Of a stretch of DNA of 12,474 nucleotides, positions 6,454 through 12,474 are shown one piece after another. The position numbers were made by a program, and so were the translations under genes. How positions within the stretch are numbered: position 1 is the first letter of the stretch; each line of letters begins with the position of its first letter. The DNA is from Acidocella sp. (GTDB taxonomy: Bacteria; Pseudomonadota; Alphaproteobacteria; Acetobacterales; Acetobacteraceae). The notes under the pieces are model-generated. The model did no database searches and was not told the origin of the DNA. It saw nothing but the letters and a program-made list of their open reading frames with translations. The stretch spans positions 1-12,474 of the forward strand of contig JAQNCU010000046.1 of the NCBI GenBank assembly GCA_029077775.1, written 5' to 3'.

Positions 6454-7650
6454 GTGAAACCTGCGAACGCTCTGCTCGAACAAACCGGCACCACGATTTT
6501 CACGGTGATGTCGGCGCTCGCCACCCAGCATGGCGCGATCAATCTCGGCCAGGGTTTCCCCGATACTGAGGGCCCGGCGGATATTATCCAGGCGGCGGTC
6601 GATGCGTTGCGCGACCAGCGTAACCAGTACCCGCCGCTGACCGGCGTGCCGGAGCTGCGCCTGGCCGTCGCCGCCGCCAATCAACGGTTTTACGGCCTTG
6701 ATATCGACCCGGATACAGGTGTTGTGGTGACCTCAGGAGCCACCGAGGCGATCACCGCCTGCCTGATGGCGCTGATCAATCCGGGTGATGAGGTCATTCT
6801 CATCGAACCACTTTACGACACTTATTTGCCTGTGGTGCGGCTGCTGGGCGGCACCCCCCGGCTGGTGCGGCTGAACCCGCCGGACTGGGCACTGCCGCGC
6901 GCGGCATTGGCCGCCGCGTTTGGCCCCAAAACGAAGCTGATCCTGCTGAACGCGCCGATGAACCCCTGCGGCAAGGTGTTTTCGCCCGAGGAACTCGCTT
7001 TCATCGCCGCCCTGCTGGTCCAGCATGATGCCTATGCCGTGTGCGACGAGGTCTATGAGCATCTGGTGTTCAGCGGGGCGCGGCACATCCCGCTGATGAC
7101 CCTGCCCGGCATGGCACCGCGCACCCTGCGTATCGGCAGTGCCGGCAAAACCTTCGCGCTCACGGGCTGGAAGATCGGTTATGTCTCCGGCCCGGAAAGC
7201 CTGATCTCGCTGGTGGCCAAGGCGCACCAGAACCTCACTTTCACCAGCGCGCCCAATCTGCAACGCGCGGTGGCCGTCGGCCTTGCCAAACCCGATGCAT
7301 ATTTCGCGTCACTGGCGGCGGCATTACAGGCCCGGCGGGACATTCTGGAAGCCGGGTTGCGTGGCCTCGGCTTCAACACGCTCCCCACCGGGGGCAGCTA
7401 TTTCATCACCGCCGATATCACCGGGCTCGGCTTCGCGGGCGATGATCTGGCATTTTGCAAGACCATGACGGCCAAGGCCGGTGTGGCGGCCATCCCGGTT
7501 TCGGCGTTTTACGTCGCCGACCCGCCGCAAACCCTGGTGCGCTTTGCCTTTTGCAAACAGCCCGCCGTGCTGCATGAGGCCCTGGCGCGGCTTGAAATCT
7601 GGCTCTCCGGTGCGGCAAAACCGCTCCGGGCGTTGACGGCGGCTGGCTGA
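6454..7650 (+). CDS. PLP-dependent aminotransferase class I/II
   Basis: A 398-residue fold-type I aminotransferase of the aspartate/methionine/kynurenine aminotransferase superfamily. Visible features: INLGQGFPD (29-37); QYPPLTGVPELR (58-69); TSGATEAI (93-100) at the phosphate-binding site; N170-P171 in LLNAPMNPCGK; CDEVYEHLVF (197-206), whose Asp198 contacts the PLP ring nitrogen; GSAGKTFALTGWKIGY (228-243) with Schiff-base Lys232; and LVRFAFCK (361-368) with the likely substrate-carboxylate arginine. The usual PHNPTG reads PMNPCG here. The start is taken as GTG 6454 because AGGA lies eight bases upstream and the protein then begins at the family's usual place, although the frame is open further upstream. 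It diverges from glnB. Substrate cannot be told from sequence; candidates are aspartate, methionine, glutamine/kynurenine or succinyl-diaminopimelate. Confidence 0.9.
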   Translation: MKPANALLEQTGTTIFTVMSALATQHGAINLGQGFPDTEGPADIIQAAVDALRDQRNQYPPLTGVPELRLAVAAANQRFYGLDIDPDTGVVVTSGATEAITACLMALINPGDEVILIEPLYDTYLPVVRLLGGTPRLVRLNPPDWALPRAALAAAFGPKTKLILLNAPMNPCGKVFSPEELAFIAALLVQHDAYAVCDEVYEHLVFSGARHIPLMTLPGMAPRTLRIGSAGKTFALTGWKIGYVSGPESLISLVAKAHQNLTFTSAPNLQRAVAVGLAKPDAYFASLAAALQARRDILEAGLRGLGFNTLPTGGSYFITADITGLGFAGDDLAFCKTMTAKAGVAAIPVSAFYVADPPQTLVRFAFCKQPAVLHEALARLEIWLSGAAKPLRALTAAG

Positions 7651-7703
7651 CAGCGGTACGAGACGCCGTGGCGCTTGTCGCCCACAACATAAGGCTGCTG
7701 ATG

Positions 7704-7779
7704 GCGGACGTAGCTCAGTTGGTAGAGCGCCGGTTTGTGGTACCGGTTGCCGCGGGTTCGATCCCCGTCGTTCGCCCCA
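7704..7779 (+). tRNA. tRNA-His (anticodon GTG)
   Basis: A complete cloverleaf. The acceptor arm GCGGACG (7704-7710) pairs with CGTTCGC (7769-7775), including one G-T pair. The anticodon stem CCGGT/ACCGG encloses loop TTGTGGT, with GTG at 7737-7739. The T-arm has the loop TTCGATC. The 3' CCA is encoded at 7777-7779. A G at 7703 can pair with discriminator C at 7776, the G-1:C73 identity element peculiar to tRNA-His, which supports the assignment. It lies between the aminotransferase and mobA on the same strand. A loose TTGACG/TACGAG pair upstream (from 7633) may be its promoter, but this is uncertain. Confidence 0.97.
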
Positions 7780-7816
7780 GCCTTACCGTTCGGTGCTTTG
7801 CTGGCCCCGTTTTCAC

Positions 7817-8380
7817 ATGACCGTGGCGCTGATCCTCGCCGGGGGCCGCGCCACGCGCTTCGGCGCGGATAAGGCTTTCGCCATGCTGCACGGCCAGCCT
7901 TTGGTCGCGCACCTGATCGCGTGTTTGCGCCCACAATTGTCGCAAATCGCCATCAGCGCCAATGGCGAGCCATCTCGTTTTTCCGCCTATCAACTTCCTG
8001 TGCTGGCAGACACGCTGCCCGAACGCGGCCCGCTGGCAGGCATCGCCGCCGGGCTCGGCTGGGCACAGGCGCAGGGGGCGGCGTGGATGCTCTCGGTGCC
8101 TGTGGACACACCGCTGATCCCGGCCACATTGCTGGCCGATTTGTCGCCCGGCCCCAGTGTTGCCGTTCATGCGGGGCGGCAGCATCATCTGGTCGCCCTC
8201 TGGCCGGTTTCATGTTTGCCGGCGTTAAATGACCTCAACGACGCCCCCGGCGATCATCGTGTACGTGACGCGCTCGCCCTTTGCCACGCACGGCCTGTTA
8301 CCTTCATCGCGGCCAATGACCCGTTTCTCAATATCAACACCCCGGATGATCTGGACAGGGCGGCGGCTGGGCTGCGCTGA
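7817..8380 (+). CDS. mobA: Molybdenum cofactor guanylyltransferase MobA
   Basis: MobA transfers GMP from GTP to molybdopterin cofactor in the cytoplasm, making the guanine-dinucleotide form used by DMSO-reductase-family enzymes. The 187-residue protein has the nucleotide-binding signature LILAGGRATRFGADK (5-19; usual form LAGG-SRMG-DK), the DTLPERGPLAGIAAGL segment (65-80), the metal-binding VPVDTPLIP (94-102), and the C-terminal FLNINTPDDL (170-179). The ATG at 7817 puts LAGG at the usual distance from the start. It lacks a clear Shine-Dalgarno sequence. The gene begins 37 bp after tRNA-His and ends only 6 bp from the end of the opposing mutL. No other molybdenum-cofactor gene is in the window. 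Confidence 0.93.
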   Translation: MTVALILAGGRATRFGADKAFAMLHGQPLVAHLIACLRPQLSQIAISANGEPSRFSAYQLPVLADTLPERGPLAGIAAGLGWAQAQGAAWMLSVPVDTPLIPATLLADLSPGPSVAVHAGRQHHLVALWPVSCLPALNDLNDAPGDHRVRDALALCHARPVTFIAANDPFLNINTPDDLDRAAAGLR

Positions 8381-8386
8381 GTCGCC

Positions 8387-10135
8387 TCATCCGCGCCGCC
8401 CGAACATTTTTTCAAGCTCCGCCTTTGAGAGTTTCAGAAATGTCGGGCGGCCATGGCTGCATGTGGCGGCGCGGGGCGTTTGCTCCATCGCGCGTAGCAG
8501 GGCGTTCATCTCCTCAACCGTCAACCGCCGCCCGGCGCGGATGGAGCGGTGGCAGGCCAGCCGTGCCAAGGCTGCATCCAGCCGCGCCTCCAGGCTGATG
8601 GCCGTGCCAGTATCGGCGAACTCAGCCGCCAGATCATGCAGCAACGCCGCCGCATCGGGGTTTTTCAACGCAGCGGGCAGGCCGCGCACCAGCACGGCAC
8701 CTGGGCCAAAAGCCTCGATCTCCATCCCCAAGCGTCGCAACGCCGGTGCGTGGGCGCGCAGCCCGGCAGCCTCATATGGCGGCAAATCCACCACCACGGG
8801 CAAAAGCAATGCCTGGGTGAGCACGGCACCGGCCTCGAATTCGCCGCGTAGCCGTTCCTCGGTCAGCCGCTCATGCGCGGCGTGCTGGTCGATGATCACC
8901 AACGCCCCGTCAGCCGCCACCGCGAGAACATAGGTCTCCAAAATCTGCGCCACCGCCGCGCCCAAGGGGTAGTTTGTCTCCGCCGGGTCAGACCTTACCA
9001 CCGGTCGGGCGGCGGGCGGGGTGAGCAGCCCCAATTCGGCCTCGGCGAAGCCCCGCGCCGCCTGATCGCGCATCATGATCCCCGACGACTTAAACCCTGA
9101 AGGCGGGGCCATCGGCGCCGTGGCCAGGCTGATGGGCCGGACCAGAAGCTGGCCGATCGCCCCCATCACCAGGCTGCGCACGCCATTGGCATCGGCGAAG
9201 CGCAATTCGGTCTTCGCGGGGTGCACATTCACATCGAGCGCGTCATCGGGCAGTGACAAGCGCAGTGCGGCAACCGGGTGGCGGCCCTGGGGAATGACAT
9301 CGCGATACGCCAGCCGCAGCGATAATTTCAACAACGGGTCCAGCACCGGGCGGCCATTGACCACAAAGCTCTGAAGCCCCGCCGTGGCGCGCGACAGGCT
9401 GGCCGGCCCGGCCAGCCCGGTCAACCGCACGCCATCGCGCTCGGCATCCAGGCTCAGCATGGTGCGTGCCGTGTCGCGTCCGAACAACGCCGCCACCCGC
9501 GGCGCCTCGTCCTGCGGTGGCATGTCGAACATCACGCGCTCATCGGTAACCAGCCGGAACCCGGTCTGCGGCGCGCTCAGCGCGAGGCGCCACACCGCGC
9601 GCATCGCCGCCTCGCCCTCAGCGCGGGGGGTGCGCAGGAATTTTCGCCGTGCTGGGGTGGCATAGAACAAATCCTCAACGATCGCCCGCGTTCCCGCCGC
9701 CCCGGCGCAGGGCACCACCGGCCCCACGGCGCCGCCCGCCACGGTGATTTTATACGCGGCGTCCTGGCCCGGCGGGCGGCTGATCAGCGTCAGCCGGGCC
9801 GCAGCACCGATCGAGGGCAGGGCCTCACCCCTGAAGCCCAGCGTGTTGATCCGCACCAGCGCCTCGTCGGTCAGTTTTGAGGTGGCATGGTTCTCGACAG
9901 CCAGCGCCAAATCACCATGGGCAATGCCGTTGCCATCGTCGATCACCTCAATCCGCTCGATCCCGCCGCCCGCGATGATCACCTCGATCCGGCGCGCCCC
10001 GGCATCCAGCGCGTTCTCCACCAATTCCTTCACCGCCGCCGCCGGACGCTCGATCACCTCACCGGCGGCGATGCGGTTGACGATTTGCGCGGAAAGGCGA
10101 CGGATGGCGGGAGAGTCCATAGATGCTAATACCAT
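8387..10135 (-). CDS. mutL: DNA mismatch repair protein MutL (endonuclease type)
   Basis: MutL links MutS mismatch recognition to strand incision. The N-terminal GHKL ATPase is clear: RIAAGEVIERPAAAVKELVE and NALDAGA (about 21-47), IDDGNGI (65-71), ATSKL (84-88), TLGFRGEAL (98-106). The C-terminal region contains DQHAAHE-RLTEE (about 415-426), ACHRSI and CSHGRP, matching the metal-dependent nicking motifs of MutL in bacteria without MutH. I chose ATG 10135 because AGGTGA lies seven bases before it, giving 582 residues. An ATG at 10120, five codons on, is an alternative without such a site. The frame extends much further upstream into the divergent gene, but that part is not MutL-like. It converges with mobA (6-bp gap) and diverges from the amidotransferase gene across only 36 bp. 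Confidence 0.96.
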   Translation of the reverse strand: MVLASMDSPAIRRLSAQIVNRIAAGEVIERPAAAVKELVENALDAGARRIEVIIAGGGIERIEVIDDGNGIAHGDLALAVENHATSKLTDEALVRINTLGFRGEALPSIGAAARLTLISRPPGQDAAYKITVAGGAVGPVVPCAGAAGTRAIVEDLFYATPARRKFLRTPRAEGEAAMRAVWRLALSAPQTGFRLVTDERVMFDMPPQDEAPRVAALFGRDTARTMLSLDAERDGVRLTGLAGPASLSRATAGLQSFVVNGRPVLDPLLKLSLRLAYRDVIPQGRHPVAALRLSLPDDALDVNVHPAKTELRFADANGVRSLVMGAIGQLLVRPISLATAPMAPPSGFKSSGIMMRDQAARGFAEAELGLLTPPAARPVVRSDPAETNYPLGAAVAQILETYVLAVAADGALVIIDQHAAHERLTEERLRGEFEAGAVLTQALLLPVVVDLPPYEAAGLRAHAPALRRLGMEIEAFGPGAVLVRGLPAALKNPDAAALLHDLAAEFADTGTAISLEARLDAALARLACHRSIRAGRRLTVEEMNALLRAMEQTPRAATCSHGRPTFLKLSKAELEKMFGRRG

Positions 10136-10171
10136 ATCCAAATCACCTGCCCCAAGGGAGAGACGCTGCCG

Positions 10172-10915
10172 ATGAAGATCCTGGTCTTCCAACATGTCAT
10201 CACCGAACATCCGGGCAGTTTTCGTGATGTCATGCAGGCAGGCGGGCATGTCATGCACCAGGTCCAGTTGGATGAGGGCGCGGCGATCCCCGATCTCGCG
10301 GGGTTCGACGCGCTGCTGGTGATGGGCGGGCCGATGGATGTTTGGCAGACCGAAAAACACCCCTGGCTGGTGGCTGAAATGGCCGCCATCCGCGCCTGGG
10401 TGCAGGCGGGACGGCCTTATCTCGGCATCTGCCTCGGCGCGCAATTGCTGGCCCACGCCAATGGCGGGCATGCGCAGCTAATGTCCGGCCCGCCGGAGGT
10501 GGGGTTCTCCCACGTCGCCGTACAGGCTGACCCGTTGTTTAAGGATGTGCCGCCGCTTTGCCCCTGCTTCCAATGGCACGGGGCCGAGGTGGCCAAGCTG
10601 CCGCCGGGTGCCACGTTGCTGGCCACCGGGGCGGCCTGCCGCGTGCAGGCATTCCGGCTGGGCGATGTGGCCTATGGCCTGCAATTTCATATGGAGATGA
10701 CCGAAAGTTCGGTTGCCGAATGGGGCAGCCTGCCGGATTACGTCGCCTCGCTCGAACGCGCCAAAGGCTCAGGCGCGCTGGCCGCCATCAAGGCCGAGGT
10801 TGCGCTCAAATTCCCGCCATTGCACGATGCCGGGCGACAGATTTTCACGAATTTTTTGGGCATCGCCGCCGCGCGCGGTGGTGCCGGAGGAGGGAGGCTT
10901 CATGCCAGCGCCTGA
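10172..10915 (+). CDS. Class I glutamine amidotransferase (GuaA-GATase-like), stand-alone
   Basis: A 247-residue protein with the class I (triad) glutamine amidotransferase fold. It has LLVMGGPMDVWQ (48-59); the nucleophile elbow GICLGAQLLA with Cys87 (85-94); and YGLQFHMEMT with His173 and Glu175 completing the triad (168-177). It resembles the GATase domain of GMP synthase but has no synthetase domain attached. Such stand-alone proteins hydrolyse glutamine or other gamma-glutamyl compounds. The start ATG 10172 follows AGGGAGAG about ten bases upstream. Its last 14 bp overlap the start of the GS-family gene, so the two are translationally coupled. By analogy with the PuuA/PuuD pair it may cleave a gamma-glutamyl amide made by the partner, or supply ammonia to it; both are inference. 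The motif GICLGAQ is unlike the C26-type motif of PuuD, so orthology with PuuD is not claimed. Confidence 0.85.
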   Translation: MKILVFQHVITEHPGSFRDVMQAGGHVMHQVQLDEGAAIPDLAGFDALLVMGGPMDVWQTEKHPWLVAEMAAIRAWVQAGRPYLGICLGAQLLAHANGGHAQLMSGPPEVGFSHVAVQADPLFKDVPPLCPCFQWHGAEVAKLPPGATLLATGAACRVQAFRLGDVAYGLQFHMEMTESSVAEWGSLPDYVASLERAKGSGALAAIKAEVALKFPPLHDAGRQIFTNFLGIAAARGGAGGGRLHASA

Positions 10916-12254
10916 TTGCACACCGCACAATGCCGAGTCCGCCCGGATGTTCGCGCAATCATTGCGCGAGAACAGCGTGGATTATGTGCGCTTTGAACTG
11001 CCGGACCTCGCCGGTTTGTCACGCGGCAAAACCGTGCCCATCGACCATGTTGAATCCTACACGCGGAACGGCCTTAACCTGTATGGCGGCGCGGTTACGC
11101 TGGATACCGCTTCGCTGCCGATCAGCGGCACGGGCTATAACGAGGATGTCAATTTCGCCGATTGCCTGATGGTGCCCGACCCGGATTCGGTCAGCAACAT
11201 CCCGTGGCTGGCCAACACCGCGCGGGTGATCTGCGATACCAAATGGTATGACGGCAAACCCCAGCAGGCCGCCCCCCGCATGGTGCTGAAAAACGCCATC
11301 GCCGCCGCCGCCGCGCGCGGTTATGGCGTCAAAATGGGCCATGAGTATGAATTCTACGTCGTCGATCTCGCCACCCGCACGCCGCTTTATCGCGGCAACC
11401 CGATTTTTGTCTCATCGCTGATCCACCAGCATCCGGGCATGGACAGGCTGATGCGTGTGCTGCGCGAGTCCGGTGTAGACATGATCACCGCCAATGGGGA
11501 ATTCGGACCCGGACAATGGGAGCTGAATTTTGCCGCCCTGGATGGCCTCGCCGCCGCCGACCGGGCCTTTGTGTTCAAAAACACCGTGAAGGAATATCTG
11601 CGGACCGAGGGGCTGCTCGCCACCTTCATGACCAAACCCTATAAGGGCCTGGCTGGCTCCTGCTCGCATTTCCATATCTCGCTGTACGATCTGCAAACCG
11701 GCGACAATCTGTTCCTCGATGCCGCCGACCCCGATGGCATGAGCGGGCTGATGAAAAGCTTCACCCAGGGTATCCTGGACCACGCTCCGGCGGCCCAGGC
11801 GATCTGGAACCCCACGACCAATTGCTATCGCCGCATCCGCCCGCACACTTTCGCGCCCAGCAATGTGTCGTGGGGGGTTGAGGACCGGTCGGCCTCGGTG
11901 CGGATCAAGGCGAGCCGGGATAAGCGCCAGCATCTGGAGGTGCGGGTGCCCTCGGCGCTCTCGAACCCCTACCTGACCGCCGCGGCCACCATCGCCGCCG
12001 GGCTGCTGGGGGTGGATGCGGGCAGTACCCTCGCCCCTGAGCGCGCCGGGCTGAAAGAGAACGACCCCAGCTTCACCAAATTACCGACCGAGATGCACGA
12101 GGCCCTGGCCGCGTTGGCCGCCGACCAGGCCTTCACCGCAGCCCTCGGCGCGGAGTTTGTGAAGGTGTTCACCACCGTGAAGCAGGCCGAGATCATGCGG
12201 ATGCGCGATGATATCCCTTTGGTCGAGACCGAGGAGTATTTCGAGCTTTACTGA
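10902..12254 (+). CDS. Glutamine synthetase family protein (probable gamma-glutamyl-amine/amide ligase)
   Basis: A 450-residue GS-superfamily ligase. N-terminal beta-grasp part: VDYVRFELPDLAGLSRGKTVP (26-46); the RGK-P motif is typical of gamma-glutamyl-amine ligases such as PuuA. Catalytic part: GHEYEF with Glu148/Glu150 (146-151), NGEFGPGQWELNF (198-210), CSHFHIS (254-260), NPTTNCYRRIRP (303-314), DRSASVRI (328-335). Compared with GlnA in this window it lacks the FDGSS loop and the adenylylation tyrosine: the aligned stretch reads PSFTKLPTEM. It is therefore probably not an adenylylation-controlled glutamine synthetase and may couple glutamate to an amine. Start: ATG 10902 preceded by GGAGGAGGGAGG four bases upstream. 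It overlaps the amidotransferase gene by 14 bp. The substrate is unknown; polyamine, ethanolamine or alkylamine are possible by family knowledge. Confidence 0.88.
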   Translation: MPAPDCTPHNAESARMFAQSLRENSVDYVRFELPDLAGLSRGKTVPIDHVESYTRNGLNLYGGAVTLDTASLPISGTGYNEDVNFADCLMVPDPDSVSNIPWLANTARVICDTKWYDGKPQQAAPRMVLKNAIAAAAARGYGVKMGHEYEFYVVDLATRTPLYRGNPIFVSSLIHQHPGMDRLMRVLRESGVDMITANGEFGPGQWELNFAALDGLAAADRAFVFKNTVKEYLRTEGLLATFMTKPYKGLAGSCSHFHISLYDLQTGDNLFLDAADPDGMSGLMKSFTQGILDHAPAAQAIWNPTTNCYRRIRPHTFAPSNVSWGVEDRSASVRIKASRDKRQHLEVRVPSALSNPYLTAAATIAAGLLGVDAGSTLAPERAGLKENDPSFTKLPTEMHEALAALAADQAFTAALGAEFVKVFTTVKQAEIMRMRDDIPLVETEEYFELY

Positions 12255-12278
12255 CCTGGACCATGGACATCACCCCTC

Positions 12279-12340
12279 GAGCGCGATGACTCTTGGTCCG
12301 CTCGTTTTGCGAGCGAACCTGGAGTCTGGATCGCCCTCTA
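12279..12340. repeat. Palindromic repeat unit, copy 2 (first module only)
   Basis: These 62 bp match 3149-3210 with three substitutions (A to T at 12294, A to G at 12321, A to G at 12329). The core hairpin runs 12288-12326 with loop TTTTG; the inner 11 bp of the stem, with its C-A mismatch, are the same as in copy 1, while outer positions have decayed. After CCTCTA the sequence departs from copy 1, so the second and third hairpin modules are absent here. It lies 24 bp after the GS-family stop codon, where it could shield the mRNA 3' end. No T-tract follows. Confidence 0.85.
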
Positions 12341-12379
12341 ATACCAATCCGCGAAGACAGTGACACATCCAAGTCAGCA

Positions 12380-12403
12380 GCCGCTTTTTTGAAAAAAAGC
12401 GGC
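12380..12403. terminator. Palindrome with A/T core, possible terminator
   Basis: GCCGCTTTTTT (12380-12390) is complementary to AAAAAAGCGGC (12393-12403), giving an 11-bp inverted repeat around two bases. The T-run lies inside the stem rather than after it, and the plus strand continues GCAAAAAAC. It is thus not a textbook terminator in either direction, though it is the only candidate downstream of the GS-family gene. It may instead be a dispersed repeat. Confidence 0.4.
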
Positions 12404-12474
12404 GCAAAAAACTTCTGTTATGCCGGTGCCGGGCTTCTGGAACCCCAATGGCCCAGATTAATAATGTTTTTTTG

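Larger units (their letters stand above)
12255..12474. other. Non-coding tail after the GS-family gene
   Basis: No open frame with gene-like features is visible on either strand. The stretch holds the palindromic repeat unit, then CTAATACCAATCC (from 12338), an A/T-cored palindrome at 12380-12403, and an A/T-rich end. It is probably an intergenic region extending beyond the window. Confidence 0.6.

Noticed and set aside
6733..7263. Minus-strand open frame opposite the aminotransferase
   Set aside because: Antisense to conserved aminotransferase motifs; Gln/Arg/Gly-rich translation typical of a shadow.
10121..10471. N-terminal extension of mutL into the amidotransferase gene
   Set aside because: The extra residues are antisense to conserved amidotransferase sequence and unlike MutL; a well-placed AGGTGA supports a start at 10135.

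Overview
The window looks like chromosomal housekeeping DNA from a GC-rich alphaproteobacterium. The rimP-nusA-ylxR order, a glnB-glnA pair behind a sigma-54 promoter and the YlxR/L7Ae-type fusion protein all point that way. My impression is Rhodospirillales/Acetobacteraceae, but this rests on protein style and repeat character, not on a search. No phage, plasmid, CRISPR or transposase gene is visible.

Layout from left to right. Positions 1-2558 (minus strand) hold the transcription/translation operon rimP-nusA-ylxR; ylxR runs off the left edge. A good sigma-70 promoter at 2662-2690 drives it, and a terminator-like hairpin with a T-tract lies between that promoter and rimP, so the operon may be controlled by attenuation. 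At 2765-4184 (plus) a polytopic membrane glycosyltransferase-like gene (GT87/DUF2029 type) is broken by a palindromic insertion of about 139 bp. A convergent terminator separates it from glnA (minus), which is preceded by glnB (minus). glnB-glnA has a near-consensus -24/-12 promoter at 6282-6297. This is the classic nitrogen-assimilation unit: PII signal protein plus adenylylatable glutamine synthetase.

A class I/II aminotransferase (6454-7650), tRNA-His(GTG) and mobA follow on the plus strand. mobA converges on mutL (minus) with only 6 bp between their stop codons. Divergent from mutL is a two-gene plus-strand operon, a class I glutamine amidotransferase and a glutamine-synthetase-family ligase, overlapping by 14 bp. 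The ligase lacks the adenylylation tyrosine of true GlnA and probably makes (or the pair turns over) a gamma-glutamyl amide.

The final 220 bp carry a second copy of the palindromic unit seen inside the membrane protein gene, followed by a separate A/T-cored palindrome. The most noteworthy items are this dispersed palindromic repeat and its gene-breaking insertion, the candidate rimP-nusA attenuator, the sigma-54 promoter of glnBA, and the amidotransferase/GS-like pair of unknown substrate. I saw no clearly new multi-gene system.
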